From: an uncultured Sphingomonas sp.
GTDB taxonomy: Bacteria > Pseudomonadota > Alphaproteobacteria > Sphingomonadales > Sphingomonadaceae
Direction of reading: 5' to 3'
Assembly (NCBI GenBank): GCA_902806295.1
Contig: CADCWB010000241.1
Location: 1-15,451 of the forward strand
Length of the DNA stretch: 15,451 bases
Of this stretch, positions 7,466 through 14,498 are shown in pieces; position 1 is the stretch's first letter; each line of letters begins with the position of its first letter. The translations under genes and the position numbers were made by a program. Below the pieces are notes generated by a model that was not told the DNA's origin, searched no databases, and saw only the letters and a program-made list of their open reading frames with translations.

Positions 7466-8433
7466 TAGCCGCTGACGAAGCTCGCCACATTCGCGCCAAG
7501 CGCTTCCACCGCATAGCCGCCTTCCATGATGATGAGCGTGGGCGAACCGAGTGCGGCGATGCGCCGGGCCAGGCGGGTGTAGTCCGCCGTTTGGATCGAG
7601 AAATGGCTGATCGGATCGCCGGCGTAGGTGTCGGCGCCGAAGCTTACGATCAGCAGCTCGGGCGAGCCTTGGCCGATCCACTCCAGCGCTTGAGCGAGGG
7701 CATGATCATAGGCGGCGAACTCCGTTCCGCGCGGCAGGGGTAGGTTGAGGATGTTGCCGCCGCTCTCTTCGGCATGGCCCCAGAAGAAGGGGTAGTCGGT
7801 GCGCGGGTCGGCGTGGATCGAGGCGAGGCGGATGTCCTCGCGACCTGCGACGATGTCCTGCGTGCCGTTGCCGTGATGGTAGTCGATGTCGAGAATGGCA
7901 GTCCGCCGGCCCGCCTCAACCGCGCAGATGGCGGCGAAGTTGAGGTAGCTATAGCCACCCATATAGTCGCGGCCGGCATGGTGGCCGGGCGGTCGGGTCA
8001 AGGCAAAGGCGTGCTCGCCGCCTTTAACAACATGCAGCGCCGACAAGGCGGTCTGCGCGGCCCAGTAGATGGCCTCCCAGGTTCCCGGCCCGATCGGCGT
8101 GCAGGTGTCGTAGCTATACTGGCCAAGCCGAGCGTCGATGCGGTCGAGCTTGGGCGGACGGCGCTGCACGGGGAAGGCATAGGGGATGGCGTCGCCTGTG
8201 CGTCCGGCCGCAAGCCACTCCAAGTGGGCCGTTCGGAGCAGTTCGATGTAGCCGGCATCGTGCACCGCCAGGAGCGGCTCCATGCCATGGTCATGCGGAG
8301 CCTCGGTCGGCCCGATGGCGGCAAGGATGGCGTCGACCCGCCCCGGGTGCTCCGCCGCCGGTTGTAGCGCGCCGTTGAAGAATTCGGCGGCGGGCGCGTG
8401 GGCGCGCTGCCGTTCGTCCCAGAAACAGCGCAT
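7462..8433 (-). CDS. Histone deacetylase-like / acetylpolyamine amidohydrolase family protein
   Basis: This 323-residue zinc-dependent deacetylase belongs to the arginase/deacetylase fold. Visible motifs are the catalytic His pair in LTRPPGHHAGRDYMGGY (H151, H152), zinc ligands D184 and H186 in LDIDYHHGNGTQD, the third ligand D268 in FGADTYAGDPIS, and the transition-state tyrosine Y307 in MEGGY. The HADPRTDYPFFWG loop (about 207-219) resembles bacterial acetylpolyamine amidohydrolases more than classical histone deacetylases. The substrate is not proven; acetylated polyamines or other small acetylamides are likely. There is no signal peptide, so it should be cytosolic. I chose the ATG at 8433 because it overlaps the stop of the upstream lipoprotein gene by one base (TGATG), implying coupled translation; the open frame extending further upstream is a shadow of that gene. 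Confidence 0.9.
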   Translation of the reverse strand: MRCFWDERQRAHAPAAEFFNGALQPAAEHPGRVDAILAAIGPTEAPHDHGMEPLLAVHDAGYIELLRTAHLEWLAAGRTGDAIPYAFPVQRRPPKLDRIDARLGQYSYDTCTPIGPGTWEAIYWAAQTALSALHVVKGGEHAFALTRPPGHHAGRDYMGGYSYLNFAAICAVEAGRRTAILDIDYHHGNGTQDIVAGREDIRLASIHADPRTDYPFFWGHAEESGGNILNLPLPRGTEFAAYDHALAQALEWIGQGSPELLIVSFGADTYAGDPISHFSIQTADYTRLARRIAALGSPTLIIMEGGYAVEALGANVASFVSGY

Positions 8434-9716
8434 CAGCGGACCAGCAGATCGCTCGGCAGCGAGGGTTCGCTGAGCAGTTGCTCCATCCGCCGCCAGCGGG
8501 CGTTCTGGTCGGAGCCGGCCGATTCGACCCACGCCGCCACCATGTCGCGGCCGAGGCCATAGTTGATAACGTAACTGCGGTATTGCTTGGTGAAGGCCAG
8601 CGACTGACGCGCGCGCGCTTCGTTCATCAGCTGGTACTTCATGGTGAGCCGCACCGCTTGATCTTCGCCGATGCGGCCTTCCAAAAAGTCGCGGGCGATG
8701 GTGAACCGCGCGCCGCCCAGCTCGCGCGCGGCGGTCTGAAGCGCGTCGAAGCGAGCTGCGTCGGCCACCGGCAGGCCGGCAAGCGGATAGAGGACACGGG
8801 TTTCGTAAGCGAGCTTCTCCGGTCCCGGAAAGGCGAGATCGATCCCGTAGTTGGCGGAACCTTCGGCGATCAGCGATTGCGGCGAGTAGAGCGGATAGAC
8901 GCTGAACTCGATCCAGTTCTTCTCGCGTACCAGCCGCTGCTCCAGCAGTGCGTTCAGCACATGGTGGCCGGGGTAGCCCTCGTGGCAGCCGAGATCGACC
9001 GCGCGGCTGATGCGGATCGGCAGGTCGGTGTTGATCTCGATCCGGCTTCGGTAGTCGCCGAGATAATAGTTGTAGCCCGACCAACTCTTGCCAGTGACGA
9101 ACGCCATGTTGAAGCGTTCGCCGGCCGGCATGGCGATGTGCTGCAGCGTGCGGGCGCGGCATTCGGCGATGGCGGTCCGGAACACCGCGTCGAGCCTAGC
9201 GCGCGGCACCACGAAGCGGTCGGAGAAATCGGTCACCCGCTGCCACAGCTCGCCCTTGCCGGGCAGCAGGCGGTCGATGCGCGCCAGCACCGGGTCATAG
9301 GCCGACAGCGGCTTCAGTTCAGGCCGGACTCCGAACAGCCCCAGGGCTTCGTCCTCGAAGCTCAGCTTTTCACCGCCTAGCATACGCAGACGGGTGTCGG
9401 CGGCGGTCAGCTGCGCCTGCAGGAAGGCGGCGCGGCGGGGTTCGACCGATTGCAGCGCGGTAACGCGCGCGGTCAGCGCCGCGACCCGAGCGCGAAGCTC
9501 GGGCAGCGAACTGCGTGCCGCCAGCGCCTTGGCTTCTGTCTTGAGGACATCGGGCCCATAGAAGGCATCAATATAACCTTCTTCCTTTTCGCCGATCGCC
9601 AGCTGCAGCCGGACATAGTCGCGCGCCGCAAGATCAAGCGTATCGGTGGGCCGCCCGAACTGGACGCACGCGGCCAGCAGAAGCGGCAGGATCAGCGCGA
9701 GTAGGCGTCGTTGCAT
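8433..9716 (-). CDS. DUF885-like lipoprotein with HEGYPGHH metallopeptidase motif
   Basis: This is a 427-residue product. The signal peptide MQRRLLALILPLLLAAC has a lipobox ending at C17, so it is a predicted envelope lipoprotein. After a helical region rich in Ala and Arg (about 60-110), the key motif is HEGYPGHH at 245-252, followed by AEGSANYG near E285. This layout (H-E-x-x-P-G-H-H plus a downstream Glu) matches DUF885 proteins, thought to be zinc peptidases of the gluzincin type. The protein is shorter than many DUF885 members (often 550-600 residues). The start overlaps the nhaA end by 25 bp (9692-9716), with AAGGAC upstream within nhaA. The end overlaps the deacetylase start by one base. 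The peptide substrate is unknown. Confidence 0.75.
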   Translation of the reverse strand: MQRRLLALILPLLLAACVQFGRPTDTLDLAARDYVRLQLAIGEKEEGYIDAFYGPDVLKTEAKALAARSSLPELRARVAALTARVTALQSVEPRRAAFLQAQLTAADTRLRMLGGEKLSFEDEALGLFGVRPELKPLSAYDPVLARIDRLLPGKGELWQRVTDFSDRFVVPRARLDAVFRTAIAECRARTLQHIAMPAGERFNMAFVTGKSWSGYNYYLGDYRSRIEINTDLPIRISRAVDLGCHEGYPGHHVLNALLEQRLVREKNWIEFSVYPLYSPQSLIAEGSANYGIDLAFPGPEKLAYETRVLYPLAGLPVADAARFDALQTAARELGGARFTIARDFLEGRIGEDQAVRLTMKYQLMNEARARQSLAFTKQYRSYVINYGLGRDMVAAWVESAGSDQNARWRRMEQLLSEPSLPSDLLVR

Positions 9717-10912
9717 ACGGTCGGGTCCTTGTCGGCATCCTCGCCGAAGATCTCGGCGGCTTCGTCCCGGTCTTCGTCGCTGCACGGTAGGGCAGGAGCC
9801 GTGCGCAAGACAAGAAAGCCGATCAGCCCGGCCATCACCGATCCGGCAAGCGTGCCGAGCTTCGCCTCGTCGACCAGCGTCGGGTCGGGAAAGGCGAGCG
9901 CGCCGATGAACAGGCTCATGGTGAAGCCGATGCCGGTCAGTAGTGCAGCGCCATAGAGTTGCCGCCACGACAGGTTGGCGGGACGTGAGGCAAGGGCAAA
10001 GTGGTCGGCCAGCCAGATGGCGCCGAACACGCCGATCTGCTTGCCGAAGAACAGCCCTAACGCGACCCCGATCGGCAAGGGTGCGAGCAGCTGATCGAGA
10101 CCACCGATCGCCACCCCGGCGCTGGCGAATCCGAACAGGGGAACGACCCCGAACATCACAAAGGGATGAAGCCGGTGTTCGAGCAGCTTGAGCGGCGAGC
10201 GTTCCTCGCCCCGGCCGAGCGGAATGGTCAGGGCGGCAAGGACGCCGGCGATGGTGGCGTGAATGCCAGACTGGAATACCGCTACCCACAATGCGACAGC
10301 GGCGAGGAGGAATGGCCACAGCCGCCGAACGCCGAACATGTTCATGGCCGCCATGATCGCAACGATCGCCGCAGCGGCAGCGAGGGCGGGAACGCTAAGT
10401 TGGGCGGTGTAGAATAGGGCGATGATCACCACGGCGCCGACGTCGTCGATGATGGCAATGGTGACCAGCAGCAGCTTGAGGCTGGGCGGCGCGCGAGGGC
10501 CGAGCAGCGCCAGCACGCCGAGCGCAAAGGCGATGTCGGTAGCGGCGGGGATGGCCCATCCGCGCACCAAATCAGGGTCGCTGCCTGCGACGGCAAGGTA
10601 GATCAACGCCGGCACCGCCATGCCGGCCGCAGCCGCCAGCATCGGCAGACGGCGCGCCTCGGGGGTGGCGAGGCGGCCATCATACCACTCGCGCTTCACC
10701 TCCAAGCCGACCAGCATGAAGAACAGCGCAATCAGCGCGTCGGCGATCCAGTAGTGAACTGTCAGCGGGCCAACGGAGGCGTGCAGGACTCCCTGGTAGG
10801 CCTCCGCCAGCGCCGAGTTGGCGATCAGCAATGCGAGTGCGGCCGCCGCGATCAGCAGCAGGCCGGCATTGCGCTCGGAGGTGGAGGCATTTGCGGCCAT
10901 GCGGGCCGGCAT
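9692..10912 (-). CDS. nhaA: Na+/H+ antiporter NhaA
   Basis: This 406-residue inner-membrane antiporter exchanges Na+ (or Li+) for H+ and supports pH and salt tolerance. The family landmarks are intact: D126 in ATDIAFALGVL (E. coli D133), the paired D156-D157 in IAIIDDVGA (E. coli D163-D164, the ion site), and K291 in FFGKQIGVFG (E. coli K300). About twelve hydrophobic segments are expected. The C-terminal tail is unusually acidic (SDEDRDEAAEIFGEDADKD) and contains two Cys. The ATG at 10912 is used; an ATG four codons later (10900) is also possible, and neither has a strong ribosome site. It lies 47 bp after osmC on the same strand and overlaps the DUF885-like gene by 25 bp. Confidence 0.95.
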   Translation of the reverse strand: MPARMAANASTSERNAGLLLIAAAALALLIANSALAEAYQGVLHASVGPLTVHYWIADALIALFFMLVGLEVKREWYDGRLATPEARRLPMLAAAAGMAVPALIYLAVAGSDPDLVRGWAIPAATDIAFALGVLALLGPRAPPSLKLLLVTIAIIDDVGAVVIIALFYTAQLSVPALAAAAAIVAIMAAMNMFGVRRLWPFLLAAVALWVAVFQSGIHATIAGVLAALTIPLGRGEERSPLKLLEHRLHPFVMFGVVPLFGFASAGVAIGGLDQLLAPLPIGVALGLFFGKQIGVFGAIWLADHFALASRPANLSWRQLYGAALLTGIGFTMSLFIGALAFPDPTLVDEAKLGTLAGSVMAGLIGFLVLRTAPALPCSDEDRDEAAEIFGEDADKDPTVCNDAYSR

Positions 10913-10959
10913 GCACAGCTACTTCAACTCACGCAAGCCGGCCCCGCGGAGGCTTCGAC

Positions 10960-11400
10960 CTAGGCTGCCGCGGTGGCGGCGACCTCCACCTCCAGGTTCA
11001 TCTCGGCCTTGAACAGCTTGGAGATCGGGCAGTTCGCCTTCGCTTCCTCGGCTAACTCCCGCAGCCGCGCTTCCTCGATGCCGGGAACGCTGGCGCGCAG
11101 TCGCAGGTCGGAACGGGTGACGGTAAAGCCAGCGCCGTCCTGCTCCAGCTTGACGCGCGCTTCGGTTTCCAGCGTGCCGTCCTCCACGCCCGCATTCGCC
11201 AGCGCGAAGCTCAACGCCATGGTGAAGCAGCCGGCGTGGGCGGCGGCGATGAGCTCCTCGGGGTTGGTCCCCGGCTCATTCTCGAACCGCGTGTTGAAGC
11301 CATAGCGCTGGTCCTTGAGGACGCCCGACTGAGTGGAAAGCCAACCCTTGCCGGTCTTGCCGGTGCCTTCGTAACGGGCGGTCGCGGTGCGCGTGATCAT
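10960..11400 (-). CDS. osmC: OsmC family organic hydroperoxide reductase
   Basis: This 146-residue peroxiredoxin-like protein reduces organic hydroperoxides with a two-Cys mechanism. C58 (AAHAGCFTMALS) and C124 (KANCPISKLF) match the E. coli OsmC C59 and C125 positions. The STQSGVLKDQRYGFNTRFE segment followed by GTNPEELIAAAHA is close to E. coli OsmC rather than the Ohr subgroup. I chose the ATG at 11400, which has AGGAGA about 6 nt upstream; a longer open frame from 11544 runs through the divergent gene and is not used. It is the first gene of the minus-strand run leading to nhaA, so osmotic, oxidative and pH stress functions may share a transcript. Confidence 0.95.
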   Translation of the reverse strand: MITRTATARYEGTGKTGKGWLSTQSGVLKDQRYGFNTRFENEPGTNPEELIAAAHAGCFTMALSFALANAGVEDGTLETEARVKLEQDGAGFTVTRSDLRLRASVPGIEEARLRELAEEAKANCPISKLFKAEMNLEVEVAATAAA

Positions 11401-11485
11401 GGGTTTTCTCCTGCTCGATGGGTCGGCAGGGAGATGGGCGCGCCGTAGCGGCGGCACAAGTTGCGAGCGGCAACGTTGTTTCACC
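11401..11485. promoter_or_regulatory. Divergent intergenic region, osmC / DHH phosphoesterase
   Basis: These 85 bp must serve both the minus-strand osmC run and the plus-strand DHH-uvsE pair. A short inverted repeat GTTGC-gagcg-GCAAC at 11460-11474 lies close to the DHH start and could be an operator. I find no strong sigma70 or EcfG-type pair in either direction. The osmC ribosome site AGGAGA lies here on the minus strand. Confidence 0.3.
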
Positions 11486-12514
11486 ATGCAGGCGGACCGC
11501 AAGCAGGTGGGCGAAAGTTTTGCGGAATGGCTCCGCAGTTTCACGGGCGCACCCCTGATCCTCGGTCATTTCGACGCTGACGGACTCAGCGCGGTCGCGA
11601 TCCTCAAGCGCACCCTGAGCGAAGCGGACGTGCGCCTGACCGGCAAGGGCGAGAACCCTTGGGACCCGGCCATGCGGGCCGAACTGGCGGAACGCGCGCC
11701 GGCGGGGATCATCGCCACCGACCTCGGCGTGCGCGAGGGCGACATCGTGCCGGGTACGCCAACAGTGCTGATCGACCATCATGTGCCCACCGGAAGGCCG
11801 GGCGAGGCGGTGGTCATCAGCGGCAACGGCTGCGTTCCGGAACCGACCTCAGCGCTGCTCGCCTATTGGTGCGCGCGGGCCATCGGCAGATCGGACGAGC
11901 TGCTGTGGCTGGCGGCAGTGGGCCTGATCGGCGACATGGCGGACGAGGCTGGCTTCCCCGAGCTGGCCGAGGCGCAAAAGCGCTATGGCAAGACGGCGCT
12001 GCGCAACGCGGTGTCGCTGGTCAACGCTCCCCGCCGAACCGCCAGTGCCGACGCAACCCCGGCGCTCAATCTCCTGCTCAAGTGCCGTTCGCCCAAGGAG
12101 CTGTTGTCGGGTCAGCATCCCGAGACCGCCCAACTGATCGCCGCCAAGGAGGAGGTGAAGGCCGAGATGGAGGTCGCCCGCCGGGTCGCGCCCAAGGTTC
12201 GGGGCGAAGTCGCGTTGATTCCACTCGCCTCACCCTGCCAAATCCACCCGCTGATCGCCCAGCAATGGCGCTCGCGGCTGAAGGACAAGGTCGTGATCGC
12301 GGCCAATCGGGACTACCGGCCCGGCTGGGTCCACTTCGCCGCGCGCACGGCCGCTGGCCACGACCTGATCGACTTCTTTGCGGAGCGTCGGCCGGAGGGC
12401 GCGGGGAGCGAATATGGCAGCGGCCACCGCCAGGCGAGCGGCGGCGCACTGCGGGTGCCGGAGTGGAACCGCTTCGTCGCCGAACTGGGCTTTCCCGAGG
12501 AGCAGATTGCATGA
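11486..12514 (+). CDS. DHH family phosphoesterase (RecJ-like nuclease fold)
   Basis: This is a 342-residue product from the ATG at 11486. The N-terminal DHH domain shows D30-x-D32 in GHFDADGLSA, D79 in IATDLG, the eponymous D97-H98-H99 in VLIDHHVP, and G149-D150 in GLIGDMAD; these are the metal ligands of DHH phosphoesterases. The C-terminal DHHA1 domain ends with GSGHRQASGG (311-320), the substrate-binding glycine motif. Family members include RecJ exonucleases, nano-RNases and cyclic-dinucleotide phosphodiesterases; no transmembrane, PAS or CBS parts are seen, so this is a soluble enzyme. The ribosome site is poor, leaving the exact start open. Its stop overlaps the uvsE start by 4 bp (ATGA), which suggests a role with UvsE in DNA repair, but that is inference. 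Confidence 0.88.
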   Translation: MQADRKQVGESFAEWLRSFTGAPLILGHFDADGLSAVAILKRTLSEADVRLTGKGENPWDPAMRAELAERAPAGIIATDLGVREGDIVPGTPTVLIDHHVPTGRPGEAVVISGNGCVPEPTSALLAYWCARAIGRSDELLWLAAVGLIGDMADEAGFPELAEAQKRYGKTALRNAVSLVNAPRRTASADATPALNLLLKCRSPKELLSGQHPETAQLIAAKEEVKAEMEVARRVAPKVRGEVALIPLASPCQIHPLIAQQWRSRLKDKVVIAANRDYRPGWVHFAARTAAGHDLIDFFAERRPEGAGSEYGSGHRQASGGALRVPEWNRFVAELGFPEEQIA

Positions 12515-13686
12515 ACGACACTACCCGGCCGTTGCGGCTCGGCTTTCCGGTCAAGGTGCTGGGCCGCCCGGGGATGAAGGGCAACGACACCCGGCGCTGG
12601 CAGAAGAACCCGCACCTGAAATGCAGCCTGGAGCATGTTTCGGAGATTCTCGACTATCTGAAGAAGGTCGAGATCAACATGTACCGGCTAAGCTCGGATC
12701 TCGCGCCCTATGCCACGCATCCCGACATGCCGCAGTTCCATAACATGCTGGCGGAAAGCGATGCCGAGCTCGCGGCGTTTGGGCGCAAGGCGCGCGAGCA
12801 GGACGTGCGTTTGTCCTTCCACCCTTCCCAATATGTGCTGCTGAACAGCCCCGATCCGGAGCTGACGCGCAAGTCGATCTGGGATTTGTCGAGCCAGGCC
12901 GAGATCCTCGATCGCATGGGCTGCCGGCCGGAGGCGGTGCTCGTGACCCATGTCGGCGGCGTCTATGATGACCGTCAGGCGGCGCGGGCTCGGTGGATCG
13001 ACGGGTGGAACCAGTGCCCGGAACATGTGCAGCGCCGGCTGGTGCTGGAGAACGACGATATCCGTTTCTCGGCCGCCGATGTGCTGTGGATCCAGGAGCG
13101 GACGGGCGTGCGCTGCGTGTTCGATTACCAGCACTTCTGGTGCCTCAACCCGGAGCGGCTCGACATGCGCGAGACGCTGGAGAAGTTCCTTGCCACCTGG
13201 CCGGCCGGGGTCAGGCCCAAGATCCATTTTTCCTCGCCGCGGACCGAGATGCGCGAGGTCAAGCGCCAGATCACCCCCAAGCAGCGGGCCGCCGCCAAGG
13301 CCGGCAAGACCCGCAAGTCGAAGGAGCTGACCAAGACCACCGTCAAGGCCACCGCCCGGATCAAGACGGTGCTGTTGCCGCCGATCTGGACCGGGCACAG
13401 CGACTTCACCAACCCGTTCGAGTTCGCGACCTTCATGCGGATGGCTGAAGGATTGGAGTTCGACGTGATGATGGAGGGCAAGTCGAAGGACGTGTCGATC
13501 ATCAAGCTGCGGCCCGACCTGCTACGCTACGCTCCCGATGTGGCCGCGCGCTTCGGGATCACCGCCGCAGACGCTGCGGATTTAGCGGCCGAGGAGCAGG
13601 CGCTGGAGCAAGGGGTAGCGGCGGAAGGTGAGCCGGATGTGGACGAGGGCGGACTAATTCATTCGCCCGAGGAAGAGATGGCCTGA
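12511..13686 (+). CDS. uvsE: UV DNA damage endonuclease UvsE
   Basis: This is a 391-residue TIM-barrel endonuclease of the UVDE family, which nicks DNA on the 5' side of UV photoproducts and starts an alternative excision repair. Candidate metal-site residues are H103 (SFHPSQYVLLNSP), H147 (VTHVGG), E180 (VLENDD), D205 and H208 (FDYQHF), H239 (KIHFSS), H296/D298 (TGHSDF) and E322 (MEGKSKD). The N-terminus (LRLGFPVKVLG) is typical. It is longer than the roughly 300-residue bacterial norm because of a lysine/arginine-rich stretch at about 251-285, inserted before the LPPIWTGHSDF strand, and an acidic tail after 357. The ATG at 12511 has GAGGAG about 9 nt upstream and lies inside the DHH stop (ATGA). 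The frame is also open far upstream, but that part is a shadow of the DHH gene. Confidence 0.93.
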   Translation: MNDTTRPLRLGFPVKVLGRPGMKGNDTRRWQKNPHLKCSLEHVSEILDYLKKVEINMYRLSSDLAPYATHPDMPQFHNMLAESDAELAAFGRKAREQDVRLSFHPSQYVLLNSPDPELTRKSIWDLSSQAEILDRMGCRPEAVLVTHVGGVYDDRQAARARWIDGWNQCPEHVQRRLVLENDDIRFSAADVLWIQERTGVRCVFDYQHFWCLNPERLDMRETLEKFLATWPAGVRPKIHFSSPRTEMREVKRQITPKQRAAAKAGKTRKSKELTKTTVKATARIKTVLLPPIWTGHSDFTNPFEFATFMRMAEGLEFDVMMEGKSKDVSIIKLRPDLLRYAPDVAARFGITAADAADLAAEEQALEQGVAAEGEPDVDEGGLIHSPEEEMA

Positions 13687-13692
13687 GCTTAA

Positions 13693-13720
13693 GCGGGCGG
13701 TCCTGGCGAGGACCGCCCGC
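13693..13720 (+). terminator. Perfect 12-bp hairpin between uvsE and the EF-hand gene
   Basis: Arm 13693-13704 (GCGGGCGGTCCT) pairs without mismatch to 13709-13720 across a 4-nt GGCG loop. It lies 6 bp after the uvsE stop and 9 bp before the convergent EF-hand stop. The T run is weak on both sides (TGTCGTTG on plus), so it may act as a bidirectional block or 3' end stabiliser rather than a classical strong terminator. Confidence 0.75.
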
Positions 13721-13729
13721 TGTCGTTGC

Positions 13730-14302
13730 TTAGCCGCGCAGGAAGGTCTGCAGCTCTTCCTTGGAGATGCTGCCGTTTTTGTTCGCGTCCGCCTTGCGGA
13801 AGGCCGAGGTCAGGTAGCCGCGAGTCGGTGCCTTGCTGTTGGCGGCCGTCTGTAGGTCCGTGACCCACTTGTTGAACTCGGTCCGGCTAAGGGTGCCGCC
13901 GCTGTTGGTGTCATACTTGGCCCAGTCGGCCTCCACCGTGGTCGCCACCGTGTCGGTGCCGGCCTGGTCACCTGTTGCCGCGCCCTGAGCGGGCGAGGCC
14001 GGGGTGGCGGGGGTCGCCGGTGTCGACATCGACGGATCGGCCGGGGTGGCGGGCTGTGCCGGCTGAACGCCCGACGGGGTGGTCGTCTGATCGGTCGAGG
14101 TCGGCTGAGTGGCCGTGGTCGTCGTCACCGGATCGGTCGGCTGGGTTGCGGTGGTCGTTGCCGGGTCGGTCGGGCGGGCCGTGGTCGAGGGTTGGGTCTG
14201 GGCGGAAGGTTGGGTCTGGCCGGTCGTGGTGGTGGTTGTCGTCTGCGCGAACGCGCTGGTGCCAGCGAGCAGCGCGGACGCCATGATTGCCTGCTTAATC
14301 AT
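13730..14302 (-). CDS. Secreted EF-hand protein with Thr/Pro-rich linker
   Basis: This is a 190-residue product. A signal peptide (MIKQAIMASALLAGTSAFAQ) is followed by a low-complexity region rich in Thr, Pro and Gln (about 21-105) with imprecise TQPTDP/TATQPT repeats, and then a C-terminal EF-hand pair. The second loop D172-A-N-K-N-G-S-I-S-K-E-E183 is canonical. The first, D131-T-N-S-G-G-T-L-S-R-T-E142, has Gly at position 5, so it may bind Ca2+ weakly. The protein should be periplasmic or extracellular, with the EF-hands held on a flexible stalk. The ATG at 14302 has GGAG about 8 nt upstream, inside an odd palindrome (14303-14315). The function is unknown beyond likely Ca2+ binding. It converges on uvsE across the hairpin. 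Confidence 0.88.
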   Translation of the reverse strand: MIKQAIMASALLAGTSAFAQTTTTTTTGQTQPSAQTQPSTTARPTDPATTTATQPTDPVTTTTATQPTSTDQTTTPSGVQPAQPATPADPSMSTPATPATPASPAQGAATGDQAGTDTVATTVEADWAKYDTNSGGTLSRTEFNKWVTDLQTAANSKAPTRGYLTSAFRKADANKNGSISKEELQTFLRG

Positions 14303-14498
14303 CGGAGTGACTCCGTTCGAGGAAAATACGCGGGCCCGTACCTAGACGGGCTCCAGTGTTGAACGCCTCTGTGAGCTGACATTGTCGTTTACCGTCGCGG
14401 AAACCCAACGACTCGGCTGCCAGAGCCCGGTCGGTCAGCCATTGGCTCATCGAAGCGACCCGGTTCGCTTAAGTCGAGCCGCTCAACCGTGATGCTTT
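14303..14498 (-). other. Intergenic region upstream of the EF-hand gene
   Basis: These 196 bp lie between two minus-strand genes. Visible structures are the odd palindrome CGGAGT-g-ACTCCG at 14303-14315, which covers the EF-hand ribosome site, and an inverted repeat GCCCGT-acctag-ACGGGC at 14334-14351 in the probable leader. A loose CGGTT/AACCG inverted repeat sits near 14460-14489, just after the DUF4142 stop, and could mark its 3' end. I see no confident promoter and no supported small ORF. Confidence 0.35.

Noticed and set aside
8434..9162. N-terminal extension of the deacetylase frame (to 566 codons)
   Set aside because: The extra part is a shadow of the HEGYPGHH lipoprotein gene and is Arg/Pro-rich without motifs. 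The deacetylase starts naturally at 8433 in the TGATG overlap, so this is not a fusion protein.
9717..10319. N-terminal extension of the DUF885-like frame (to 628 codons)
   Set aside because: It is a shadow of nhaA. A clean lipoprotein signal peptide begins at 9716.
11659..12510. Long in-frame extension upstream of uvsE (675 codons in total)
   Set aside because: It lies inside the DHH phosphoesterase gene in another frame and is a GC-rich shadow; UvsE has its canonical N-terminus and ribosome site at 12511.
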